Origin: Alteriqipengyuania halimionae
GTDB taxonomy: Bacteria > Pseudomonadota > Alphaproteobacteria > Sphingomonadales > Sphingomonadaceae
NCBI RefSeq assembly: GCF_009827575.1
Contig: NZ_WTYR01000001.1
Location: forward strand, 1,054,001 to 1,118,000
DNA: 64,000 nucleotides
Direction of reading: 5' to 3'
In this document: one piece after another, positions 55,432 through 63,440 of the stretch
Position numbering within the stretch: position 1 is the stretch's first letter
Layout: every line of letters begins with the position of its first letter
Program-made: the position numbers and the translations under genes
The notes under the pieces: generated by a model
Seen by the model: the letters and a program-made list of their open reading frames with translations, nothing else
Told to the model about the DNA's origin: nothing
Databases searched by the model: none

Positions 55432-56064
55432 ATGAACCAGAGCCTTCCACCCCAGCTTTCCCGAGAAGCATACGTTCACATGTGCGTGGCTTATCCGGCC
55501 CTTTTATCGATCTTTGAAGAGCTTGGACCTCCTGAAGTTATAAAGCGCTCGAGCCAGCCTCTTCCGGTGAGTGTTGTTAAGATCGTCGTCGGGCAAATGC
55601 TATCCGGTGCTGCTGCTGCGACCATCTACCGCCGTTTGGAGAAGCTCTATCTAGAAGAGGGCATCGAGGGGCCACATTTGCTCAAGGACAAAAGTCTGCG
55701 ATCAGCCGGACTAAGCACCGCGAAAACCAAGGCTATCAGAGGATTTGCCGATGCTCATGCGAGAGAGCCCGAGCGCTTTGAGGCTTGGAAGCGATGTTCC
55801 TACGATGAACTGAAGAAAGATGCCACGAGACTATGGGGGCTGTCGTCTTGGTCCGCATCCATCCTCGCACTTTCGCACTTCGGAATGACCGATGTTTGGC
55901 CGAGCGAGGATGGGAGCATTCAAAGAGCGGTCAGAATAATTCGGCAATCGATTGAACCCGAATTCCAAGCCGATAAGGCCGCGCCCTATCGCACCTATCT
56001 AGCCAAGATGTTGTGGGCGGCCTTAGACAATTCCTTGCTCACCGATCAGCCTCGCAACCGTTAA
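55432..56064 (+). CDS. HhH-GPD DNA glycosylase
   Basis: A 210-residue helix-hairpin-helix DNA glycosylase of the AlkA/MIG type. The family region is PVSVVKIVVGQMLSGAAAATI, then LSTAKTKAIRGFADAHA, and the helix-hairpin region LWGLSSWSASILALSHFG, with the catalytic Asp in PSEDGSIQRA. No [4Fe-4S] cysteine set is seen at the C-terminus. It is divergent from the methyltransferase by 149 bp and directly upstream of DUF3800. The first ATG at 55285 is possible, but the domain begins near 55432 (MNQSLPPQLS). It may repair T:G mismatches made by m5C deamination. Confidence 0.8.
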   Translation: MNQSLPPQLSREAYVHMCVAYPALLSIFEELGPPEVIKRSSQPLPVSVVKIVVGQMLSGAAAATIYRRLEKLYLEEGIEGPHLLKDKSLRSAGLSTAKTKAIRGFADAHAREPERFEAWKRCSYDELKKDATRLWGLSSWSASILALSHFGMTDVWPSEDGSIQRAVRIIRQSIEPEFQADKAAPYRTYLAKMLWAALDNSLLTDQPRNR

Positions 56065-56079
56065 CCGGGTCGAACTAGT

Positions 56080-56892
56080 ATGTATCTGCTCTATTGCGAC
56101 GAATCCAACATGGAAGAAAGAGCTGGTGATTTTCTTCTTTACGCCGGGGTATCCATTCCACCCGAAAATGCCAGAGCGCTAGCCCGTGAAATCGAGGAGG
56201 TACGGGAGCGAGCAGGGGTGCCTCGCGATTTCCTACTAAAGTTTAATCCTGTACCGCCAGAACTTGGACACGCAGATTTCATCGCACTCAAGCAAGCGAT
56301 CTTAAAGAAAGCTGCCGAGCATGGCGCGAGGCTTTTTGCATACGTGGTGCTTCACGATATCGCGAAAACAACAGGCTTGCATGAGGCCCGCCGAAACGGC
56401 GTGAATGCCGTGCTGTATCACTTTGATTGCTACCTCAATCGAAAGAGTGGGACGGGACTCGCTTTGCTCGACCGCTTCACTGACGAAGGGAATTTGATCG
56501 ATGGGCATCTGAGGGAGAAAGTGGCCATCGGGATAACCGGTCTACCCTATTCAAAGGAGAAGCGATTGGGGAATCTGATTGGTGTCCACTACTCAGCCAT
56601 CGGCCAATCTCATTTCTGCTCCCTCGTCGATATTGTCGTGGGGTCACTGCGCTTTGCTATCAATGTCCACACGCGAGAACAGGCCAAGCTCGCGAAGTCG
56701 GCTGGCATCATATTGACACTACTCAGTCCTCTATTTTTCCGTGAAGAGGGAGATTTTGCGAGCGAAAAAGTTTCAGAGATTGGATTTCAGTTCAGCCCCA
56801 AGAGCGTGCGTTACGAGCCCTATCGCGAAAAGTACCTTGGCTTGCACGCTTTCCTCGCAGAGAATGGCATTGTTTCGGACCAATCTATTTAG
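56080..56892 (+). CDS. DUF3800 protein
   Basis: A 270-residue DUF3800 protein. The family opening MYLLYCDESNMEERAGDFLLYAGVSIP carries the acidic DE pair, LLDRFTDEGN the second acidic stretch, and IGQSHFCSLVDIVVGSLRFAIN the third, an RNase H-like arrangement. DUF3800 genes are often in defence islands and mobile elements, and a nuclease function is suspected but not shown. It starts 15 bp after the glycosylase gene and is probably translated from the same mRNA. Confidence 0.78.
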   Translation: MYLLYCDESNMEERAGDFLLYAGVSIPPENARALAREIEEVRERAGVPRDFLLKFNPVPPELGHADFIALKQAILKKAAEHGARLFAYVVLHDIAKTTGLHEARRNGVNAVLYHFDCYLNRKSGTGLALLDRFTDEGNLIDGHLREKVAIGITGLPYSKEKRLGNLIGVHYSAIGQSHFCSLVDIVVGSLRFAINVHTREQAKLAKSAGIILTLLSPLFFREEGDFASEKVSEIGFQFSPKSVRYEPYREKYLGLHAFLAENGIVSDQSI

Positions 56893-57124
56893 CTTCGACG
56901 CTTCGATTTTCCGCATCGCTGCGGCTTTCGTTGTGACCAATCAGCAATCAATTTAAGGTCAGTGACCTTTCCGCTTCTGCCCCGTCAGACCTACCCTGCG
57001 CGCCCGACTGCCGAACGTGGTATGATGTCCACCGAATGCACCTGAAGGGCGCAGAGATCGGTTGGGCAGCTACCGGGTTCGAGCGATAATGGGCCCGACC
57101 GGGAGTGCCGGATGGGTCTCGTCG

Positions 57125-57490
57125 TCACAGGCTGCTGAGGTAGCGGTTGAACCGGCGCCTACTGTCGCGCCGGTCCTCGCGCTCCTCCCTGGTCATCCGC
57201 AGCTCCGGGTCGCGCCGCAGCGGGATGCCGTCGTAGGGGCGGTCGGCGCCCGGCTCCTCGCCGGGCCAGACCTCCTCCCGCGCCCATACCGACATGAGGT
57301 GCGCGTGCGAGAAGCGGGAGCGAACGCGTCGCTCGTAGCCCAGCCTGTGCAGCCAGCCGACGACCGTCACGTACTCCTCTGTGGTGAATTCGTTCGGGTC
57401 GCCGCCGAGCAGACCGTAGACCGTGACCGGGAAGACCAGCGGGCGACCGTGGAGGAGGTCCCGAAGGCCCCCCTCTTGCTCCGCGGTCAT
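57125..57490 (-). CDS. hypothetical protein, winged-helix-like
   Basis: A 121-residue protein (MTAEQEGGLRDLLHGRPLVF...). VTVYGLLGGDPNEFTTEEYVTVVGWLHRLGYERR has the spacing of a winged-helix DNA-binding region found in some phage primase or regulator C-termini; the match is weak. The C-terminal 30 residues are strongly Arg/Glu/Asp rich. The start at 57490 overlaps the stop of the next gene upstream (57487), ATGA. Function unknown. Confidence 0.5.
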   Translation of the reverse strand: MTAEQEGGLRDLLHGRPLVFPVTVYGLLGGDPNEFTTEEYVTVVGWLHRLGYERRVRSRFSHAHLMSVWAREEVWPGEEPGADRPYDGIPLRRDPELRMTREEREDRRDSRRRFNRYLSSL

Positions 57491-57750
57491 GCGCTTAGCG
57501 CGCGATTGGCGCGCGTCCGGTCGGGCCAGGTGGCATTGCCGGACTTGCCGACCGGCAGGCCCTGGACGGCGACGGGGTCGATGCCCGCGCCAACCGGCAC
57601 GGCGGACCAAGCACCGATGCCGGGCGCGCCGATCATCGCTGCGGCCGATGCCCGTGCGGCCTCCTCGTCGGCGCCCTCCGCGAGCACGAAGCCGATGCCG
57701 TCTGCGCGGCGGTCGGCGTGGTTGGCGGGATGGAAAATGAATACGGCCAT
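57487..57750 (-). CDS. small hypothetical protein
   Basis: An 87-residue protein (MAVFIFHPANHADRRADGIGFVLAEG). A DGIGFVLAEG strand is followed by an Ala/Glu helix, EEAARASAAAMIG, and a Pro/Gly tail. It has a GGAAAC ribosome site. It overlaps the 121-residue gene by 4 bp, so both form one unit. I recognise no family. Confidence 0.5.
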   Translation of the reverse strand: MAVFIFHPANHADRRADGIGFVLAEGADEEAARASAAAMIGAPGIGAWSAVPVGAGIDPVAVQGLPVGKSGNATWPDRTRANRALSA

Positions 57751-57791
57751 GGCCTAGTTTCCTTTCGTCGGTGTGTCGGGCTGTATGGGGT

Positions 57792-58631
57792 TCACTCGGT
57801 CGGCTCGGATGCCGGTGCGCGGCGAGCCTTCAGACCCGCGACGATCCGGTCCTCGCCAGTCGCGGTGGCGGCGGGTGCATCGTCAGCGTCTTCTTCGTCG
57901 TCGGGGGCAGGGTCGCCGTAGGCGCCGATCTCGGCCTCGCGCTTCTTGAGCATGGCGATCTGGAGGGCGCGGTGCGGGCTGCCCTTCCCCGTCTCGAAAT
58001 CCTGGTCGGCCTGCAACGCCTCCAGGACGCGCCGCTCCGCCTCGACCAAGGCCTGACTGAGCTCGCGGTGCTGCTCGCCGAACATCACGTCGGCCAGCTC
58101 GCCCGCGTTGAACGGGCGCTCGTCGCGCTTCATGCCGTGAACCCGACCGCACAGCGCGGCGGCCAACTCCTTATCGCGGGTCGCTGCCGCCAGCTCAGCG
58201 AGGCTCGCCAGCTCGACGGGCCCGGAATGCTCGATCTGGGACTGGATGCGGCTGCGGCGCTCGTCGCCCAGGGTGTCGCGCATCAGCATCTGCATCGGGG
58301 AGCGGTAGTGCGCCTCTGCGGACTTAATGCGGTCAGCCAGGGCGGACAGCTCGCGGGTCAGGGCCAGCCGCGCGTCCTTGCTCTGACGGGCCAATTCGTT
58401 GCGGTGGCCGGCGAGCGCCTTGGTCACCATCGAGTCGCGGTCGCGCTTGTTGATCCCGTCGAGCGAGCTCTCAAGCTGCTGACGGCGGCGCGTCAGGTCC
58501 GAGTGGGCCTTGCGAACCATGTTGTCGTGCTGGTTGCGGTTGTGATGGATTTTGGCGAGGGCGGCGCGGATGTCGTTGTCGGTCATCCAGGCGGCTCCAA
58601 GGTTCGCCTTCGTCTTGCTGGGATTGGGCAT
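57792..58631 (-). CDS. large coiled-coil hypothetical protein
   Basis: A 279-residue helical protein (AALAKIHHNRNQHDNMVRKA..., DARLALTRELSALADRIKSA..., AERRVLEALQADQD) with an acidic Asp/Ala-rich linker before a basic C-terminal tail. The size and helix content resemble phage scaffold or portal-vicinity proteins, but I recognise no domain. It lies 41 bp upstream of the 87-residue gene in the same direction. Function unknown. Confidence 0.5.
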   Translation of the reverse strand: MPNPSKTKANLGAAWMTDNDIRAALAKIHHNRNQHDNMVRKAHSDLTRRRQQLESSLDGINKRDRDSMVTKALAGHRNELARQSKDARLALTRELSALADRIKSAEAHYRSPMQMLMRDTLGDERRSRIQSQIEHSGPVELASLAELAAATRDKELAAALCGRVHGMKRDERPFNAGELADVMFGEQHRELSQALVEAERRVLEALQADQDFETGKGSPHRALQIAMLKKREAEIGAYGDPAPDDEEDADDAPAATATGEDRIVAGLKARRAPASEPTE

Positions 58632-58895
58632 GGTGTTCCTTTCCGTCGAGGTTCAGGCGTCGCGCCCGAAGCTGAACGTTTCGACCATGCCCAGGCGCAG
58701 CCCAGACGAACGGCCCGCCACCTGCGGACCCGGTCGAAGCGCAGTCGCTTCGAACTCGACACGAGATGACGGATGCGCGGGTCGGTCAGCGTTTCGGACC
58801 AGCAAACGGTGCCCGCCGCGGTTTTCAGGAGACGCCGCGGCGGGCAAGCCATTGGGCGGGAGTGCAAACCGCCCGATGGCCTTTCCTATTTGCAG

Positions 58896-59444
58896 TTAGG
58901 CGGCTTCGCTCTCATCGAAGCCGCGGTTGTGGTCGATCAGGTCCTGAAGCCTGACGAGCATTTCCTTCAAGCGGACATCATCAAAGCGGGCATAGAGCGC
59001 ATTGACGACGCAATCCTCCGACGCTCCGCTCAATGCCTGTTCGAGCTGCGCCTCCTTGCCGAGCTGCCCCGCAGCCGCGCGGCGCGCCATGGTGCGGCTA
59101 CGCGCCGCTTCGACGGGGTCCTCGGCGCGCTCCATGCCGAGCGTCTCCTCCGCGTACCGCCGGACGGTCTCGTCGTGGACCCCCGGCACGTTGTCGATCA
59201 GCCAATGGATGGTCATCTCCGGCACGAAGTGGAGCACCTGCAGCGCCCTGTTGAAAGCGATTGCGGCAGCCAAGAGGCTCTCCGGCACCTCCTCTTCGTC
59301 GAGGTCGCTATCGTACTCCGGAACCCCGGCGTCGATATAGAGGGTGATGAACCGCCTCGCGTTCGATGCCTCAAGCTCATCGTAGGTGATCGCGACGCTT
59401 CCGCTCTGCGGGCTGCTCGCCAGGGTAATTCCGTTGCTCTTCAT
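58896..59444 (-). CDS. hypothetical acidic protein
   Basis: A 182-residue protein (MKSNGITLASSPQSGSVAIT...) with Glu/Asp-rich segments (EYDSDLDEEEVPESLL) and a helical Ala/Arg-rich middle. FVPEMTIHWLIDNVPGVHDETV is the most protein-like part. No domain recognised. The start at 59444 is chosen since GGAAUGGC-type ribosome DNA is near, and 11 codons upstream in frame lack support. Confidence 0.5.
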   Translation of the reverse strand: MKSNGITLASSPQSGSVAITYDELEASNARRFITLYIDAGVPEYDSDLDEEEVPESLLAAAIAFNRALQVLHFVPEMTIHWLIDNVPGVHDETVRRYAEETLGMERAEDPVEAARSRTMARRAAAGQLGKEAQLEQALSGASEDCVVNALYARFDDVRLKEMLVRLQDLIDHNRGFDESEAA

Positions 59445-59508
59445 CTTGCCATTCCTTTCAGTTTCTGCGATCAGCATCAGAGTGATGACAACCGGTGAGG
59501 GCAGCTAA

Positions 59509-59871
59509 GTGATGACATCTGATGCGTCAAGCAGCAAAATGCAGAAGCGAATAACTATCAGCATGCGCGGTGACCAATATGCCGGGCTGGAGGAGGTCGC
59601 GGAGGACCTCGGCGTCAACGTGTCCGAAGCGGCGCGAGAGGCGATAAACACCTTCTTGCTGAAGGAGCATTGGGGGCAGACTGTCGGGAAACTCGCCGAG
59701 GCGGAGATTCGGAACGGGCACACGAACGAGGAGGTGCTCGAGCGGGTGCTCGCCAAGTTCCCGCACGCTCAAACCACGCGCGATTCTATTGCTTGGTATC
59801 GGTCGCGGCTTCGTCGCGATGACCCGGAAGTGATGACCGACAGGGAGGCGCGAGTCCGCAAAGAGGTTTGA
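59509..59871 (+). CDS. ribbon-helix-helix regulator
   Basis: A 120-residue protein. The RHH domain is RITISMRGDQYAGLEEVAEDLGVNVSEAAREAINTFL, with the usual beta strand then two helices. The C-terminal half has NEEVLERVLAKFPHAQTTRDSIAWYRSRLRR, a segment shared by other element-encoded regulators in my view. It likely regulates the neighbouring plus-strand defence gene or its own promoter. The first ATG at 59509 is used; the inner ATG at 59539 is an alternative. Confidence 0.7.
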   Translation: MMTSDASSSKMQKRITISMRGDQYAGLEEVAEDLGVNVSEAAREAINTFLLKEHWGQTVGKLAEAEIRNGHTNEEVLERVLAKFPHAQTTRDSIAWYRSRLRRDDPEVMTDREARVRKEV

Positions 59872-59985
59872 GCGGTGCCCGGCGCGGTGCTCGGAATGGC
59901 GCAGAGGCGCTAAGCCATTGCGGGTAAGCGCCATCCCTTTGCCAGCCGCGCTGATCCCTAATCAGTGCGTGCCAGGAGAGTACAG

Positions 59986-60891
59986 TTGAACGGCCGATTT
60001 TCACCCTACGTCATCAAGGCACTCGTCGATGTGATAAGTGGAGGCGCGGGCAATGATATGGCGCCGCCAATCGGGGTCTATCGCTCCGGTCCGAAGATCG
60101 AACATTTCTTCCTCGACTGCGGCTTCGACATGCGCATCGGCTCACAGTCTCGCATCCCGGCCACGATCGACGCGCTTCGCCAGATGGCAGCAGGGCCCGA
60201 CGGCGACGAACTCGTCAAGAGAGCCATCCTCAAGGTGTGCGATCCGAGGGAGTATCTGAGCGAACCGGAGAAGGCTGCGGCCGTCCGGGAACATTTGAAC
60301 AGAGCACTAGAGGCCGACGGTCTCGCGGTGACGGTGGTGGGAGGCAAGGCGCATCTGACCGGTCGACAGGGAAGCGGCGTGATCGTCGAGCCCTTCATCA
60401 GCAAAGTGGCGGTCTTGGACTTCGACACCGTCCAGGTGGAGGTCGCGCGGGCTATCGAGAACGCAGCTGAAGACCCGGAGGATTGCGTCACGGCCGCCTG
60501 CTCCCTGGTCGAGGCGGTATGTCGCTCGATCCTGACAGAGATGAGCCTTCCCCTGCCCGCCAGGAAGGACATCGACGGGCTACTGAAGGCAGTCCAGGAG
60601 CCTTTGGGCCTCTCGCCCGGCCGGACAGACTTGCCTCCAGAGATTGAGCAGGACGTACGGCAGGTTCTGGGCGGTCTCACGTCCACGCTCAAGGGGGTCG
60701 GTGCACTCCGGACCCACGGCGGGGACGCACACGGGCGGGAGAAGGGCTTCCGCCGGATGGACGCTCGCATCGCCCGTCTCGCTCTCAACGCCGCGAGTAC
60801 GATAGCCCTGTTCCTGATCGAGACCTGGGAGCGAAAGGAGAACCGCGGACTGCCTCAACACGGGGACGGCGGTGCTCAGGCCGGTGCTTAG
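59986..60891 (+). CDS. abortive infection family protein, Abi_C
   Basis: A 301-residue protein with the Abi C-terminal domain: PEDCVTAACSLVEAVCRSIL, then LGGLTSTLKGVGALRTHGGDAHG and LALNAASTIALFLIETWE, the GxGxxHG-like and H-x-x-x region of Abi_C. Such proteins stop phage propagation by killing or arresting the host, mechanism unknown for this branch. The N-terminal part (about 1-140) is not recognised. The TTG at 59986 is preferred because GGAGAG lies 7 bases upstream; the GTG at 59965 is possible. Confidence 0.78.
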   Translation: MNGRFSPYVIKALVDVISGGAGNDMAPPIGVYRSGPKIEHFFLDCGFDMRIGSQSRIPATIDALRQMAAGPDGDELVKRAILKVCDPREYLSEPEKAAAVREHLNRALEADGLAVTVVGGKAHLTGRQGSGVIVEPFISKVAVLDFDTVQVEVARAIENAAEDPEDCVTAACSLVEAVCRSILTEMSLPLPARKDIDGLLKAVQEPLGLSPGRTDLPPEIEQDVRQVLGGLTSTLKGVGALRTHGGDAHGREKGFRRMDARIARLALNAASTIALFLIETWERKENRGLPQHGDGGAQAGA

Positions 60892-60958
60892 GCCATAGCA
60901 AAAAGGCCAAGGCTCTGAAACGGCTTGGCTTCTACCGCCCTCGCCAACCTATACGGTG

Positions 60959-61267
60959 TCAGTCGGTCAGTTGCTTGCGGATCACCCAGTCCTGAGTATG
61001 CATTGACGAGGTGATACCGGAACCCGGTTCGTTTGGCTTCGATCTAGACATCTTGAAGCGCCGCCCATCCCAGAGCTCCAGGGTCGCGCTCTCGCCATCG
61101 GCCTTCTCAACCTTAGAAGTGACCCATTTGTCGTTGAGCTCGATCGGCATTTCATGGTCACCAATCAATCGGCCAGGCGGATCGCCTCCCATCTGCATGT
61201 GCTCCATAATGCACAGACGGGTTCCAACCTCAATCTCGGTAAATGCGGTTCGTGCTTCCCAGATCAT
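60959..61267 (-). CDS. hypothetical protein
   Basis: A 102-residue protein (MIWEARTAFTEIEVGTRLCI...). It has a beta-rich pattern (LELWDGRRFKM, ITSSMHTQDWVI) and one Cys, no known domain. It is the last of the minus-strand genes ahead of the Abi_C gene, convergent with it by 67 bp. Confidence 0.45.
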   Translation of the reverse strand: MIWEARTAFTEIEVGTRLCIMEHMQMGGDPPGRLIGDHEMPIELNDKWVTSKVEKADGESATLELWDGRRFKMSRSKPNEPGSGITSSMHTQDWVIRKQLTD

Positions 61268-61315
61268 ACGGCCTCCAAAGGCTGATTATCTGGTGATGAT
61301 GAACCGCTCTTGCAA

Positions 61316-61927
61316 TCAACGCCCCGGCTTGACCAGCCGCAGCCCCTCGATGCCCGGCGACCCCTCATGCGGGCGACTGGCGCGCCTCGCGCTCTCGGCC
61401 CGGTCTGCCTGCTCGTCTGTGACCTCGACCGGTGCCTCCCGGAACTGCTTCTGTTGATCCTCTGCGCGAGCCATCCAAGTGTCGAGGCTCTCCATGCCGG
61501 GGACGACCAGGACGCCGCCGCCCTGCACTACCTGGCCCTTGCCGTCGTCGCGGTCGCGCCAGCCGTACTGGCTCTTGCCCAAGAAGATGGCAGCCACGGT
61601 GTCGCCCGATTTCGCCATGCCCATCAGGATGTCGCGCAGCTCCGCCTCCTCGGCGTCCTTGCGGGCCTCGACCGCGTCCATCAGCGCCTCGCTGCCGTCC
61701 ACGATCCGCTTGAGCGTCTTCACTGTAGTGCCGAGGGCGCGAGCGATCTGGTGGCGCGGGTAGCCCTCCGACAGCGCGGCGGCGATCGCGTCGAGCGCCT
61801 CGGGGGTCGGCTGGCCGCCGTCGAAGGGGATGGGATTTAGGGGCGGACGCGGCGCCGCCTCGTCCAGCGGGTCGGCCATCGCCGCCGCCCTCTCCCGCCT
61901 CGCTCGCTTCTTGGGTGATCCTGCCAT
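61316..61927 (-). CDS. terminase-small-subunit-like protein
   Basis: A 203-residue protein with a basic N-terminus (SPKKRARRERAAAMAD), a helix-turn-helix-like segment (EGYPRHQIARALGTTVKTLKRIV), and the helix GDTVAAIFLGKSQYGWRDRD typical of small terminase subunits that bind DNA. Called from pattern. If right, the region around it carries phage packaging functions, but no large subunit lies in view. The start at 61927 follows the Met at codon 5 of the open frame. Confidence 0.5.
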   Translation of the reverse strand: MAGSPKKRARRERAAAMADPLDEAAPRPPLNPIPFDGGQPTPEALDAIAAALSEGYPRHQIARALGTTVKTLKRIVDGSEALMDAVEARKDAEEAELRDILMGMAKSGDTVAAIFLGKSQYGWRDRDDGKGQVVQGGGVLVVPGMESLDTWMARAEDQQKQFREAPVEVTDEQADRAESARRASRPHEGSPGIEGLRLVKPGR

Positions 61928-61972
61928 GCGCGGGCACATGCCGCGCGGGCGTGGGCGCGAGACACCAGTGGT

Positions 61973-62368
61973 TTAATTCTCGATCTTCGAGACCGAGCTC
62001 AGGATGGAGGCCAAAGTCATCTGCATCCAGCCGATATCCAGCTTGTCGACCTCGACCATTCGTTCGGAGTTGTCTCCAAGTTCAAAGGGCGACTGCGTCT
62101 CCGGCTTCAACGATAAACCTCCGACGTTCGCTCGCAAGGTTATCGAGAGAACGCCGAAACCCATAATATTAACGGCGATCACTTGGGTCTTGTCAGACCG
62201 ATCCATGGGGTAGACGTCAATATAATCTGATCCCCTGGCGAGATCCTCAATCAAAGCCACTGCCTCTTTAAGAAGCGGGCCAATTACTTTTTCTGCTCTC
62301 ACCTCTTCGGCTCGCTGTGCGTCCAACATTACAGCAATGCGATAAGTTTCTTCTTCAAAGGTCGCCAT
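61973..62368 (-). CDS. hypothetical protein
   Basis: A 131-residue protein (MATFEEETYRIAVMLDAQR...) with two helical segments and beta strands such as DKTQVIAVNIMGFGVLSITLRA. No domain recognised. The start at 62368 (MATFEEE) is preceded by AAGTCCTCGGGG-like bases; the 43 open codons before it have no support. Function unknown. Confidence 0.45.
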   Translation of the reverse strand: MATFEEETYRIAVMLDAQRAEEVRAEKVIGPLLKEAVALIEDLARGSDYIDVYPMDRSDKTQVIAVNIMGFGVLSITLRANVGGLSLKPETQSPFELGDNSERMVEVDKLDIGWMQMTLASILSSVSKIEN

Positions 62369-63083
62369 AGAAAGTCCTCGGGGTTGACATCTGGATACCA
62401 CTGGTAATTTACTGAGGGGGGAGTGGGGGGATTGCTCTGTATCCAATGCGGTGCTCATACAGAAGTGGAAATGCCAAATTGTTGAATTCGTACGCATTCA
62501 CGCAGTCTACTTTCTGACACTCGATCAGTGGGCCGCGCACGCGTGCGCACGTGTGCGGGCATAATGCACGCGTGCGCGCCTTTTGCGATCGGACAGAGGA
62601 TGGGTGGCAGGTCGATCGGCTGACCAGAGGGTGTCCGACACGCCAGTCGCGGCGCTCCCATGAACCTCATCAGTTCCATCGGTTCCGATCAGTTCCGGAT
62701 CAGTTCCGACCAAGCCGAACCGATGAAGCTATGTGCATAAGGGCCCATAAAAGGCCCTATGCGCACAGCGTTCATGTCATTAGTTCTTCAGTTCCAATAC
62801 TTAAAGGCGGAACTGATGAATGCGCCCGAAAACGGCAGGGAGTGGTAGCCTGTCCCACCAAGCAAGCACCTCCGATCCGGGACGCGTGGAGTGCTCCATC
62901 AGTTCCATTAGTTCCGTATCGCCCTCGCGCCAGAGGGGCGGTCGCTCGGATTGGCGCCAATGCCGCAAGGGACTGGACGCCCTGGGGCGAGGACATTGGA
63001 GCATTGAAACACTGGTTCAGCCTGCGAGCCGAGAAGGCCTAGGCCGGTCGAAGACGCCCGCGACGCGGCTGAAAGGACCAACG
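62369..63083. repeat. 715-bp non-coding stretch with ATCAGTTCC repeats
   Basis: No supported gene; the frames at 62551-63042 (+) and 62772-63004 (-) lack support. It carries a tandem run ATCAGTTCC-type (CATCAGTTCC 62668, ATCGGTTCC 62678, GATCAGTTCC 62687, GGATCAGTTCC 62697), with more copies near 62787, 62809 (inverted) and 62897. A GC-rich alternating tract lies at 62535-62580. It looks like an origin or regulatory region for the adjacent Prim-Pol. Confidence 0.6.
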
Positions 63084-63335
63084 ATGCAAGACGAGTACCT
63101 CACCACCCGACAGGCAGCCCAGTACCTCGGCTCCACGATCAACAGCCTGACCAGCATGCGCTCGTCCGACCGTGGCGGCCCACCCTGGTCGCGATCGGAG
63201 GACACCTGGCGCGTCCGCTACAGCAGAGCGGACCTGGACGACTATATTGCGAACCGCTCGCCGTATGACAGCGCTCGGGCCCACGCTGCTGCGCTCGCGC
63301 GGGACGCAGAACGGAAAGAGCCCCACCGGCGATGA
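63084..63335 (+). CDS. excisionase-like HTH protein
   Basis: An 83-residue HTH protein: EYLTTRQAAQYLGSTINSLTSMRSSDRGGPPWSRSEDTWRVRYSRADLDDYI is the MerR-type HTH used by excisionases and by element regulators (helix, turn, recognition helix and wing, with the W-R-Y wing). It precedes the Prim-Pol gene by 105 bp in the same direction. Start at 63084 has AAAGGA upstream. Confidence 0.75.
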   Translation: MQDEYLTTRQAAQYLGSTINSLTSMRSSDRGGPPWSRSEDTWRVRYSRADLDDYIANRSPYDSARAHAAALARDAERKEPHRR

Positions 63336-63440
63336 CGCCGATGGGGCCCAACCGGCCTCGACCGCAGACGGGGTGCTTGGGAATGGGAATGGGACCAAGC
63401 GAGACAGACGACAAGACCCAATGGCAAGTTAGGATTTCAA

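Noticed and set aside
62551-63042. Plus-strand frame of 163 codons
   Set aside because: Translation follows the ATCAGTTCC repeats, has no ribosome site and no domain.
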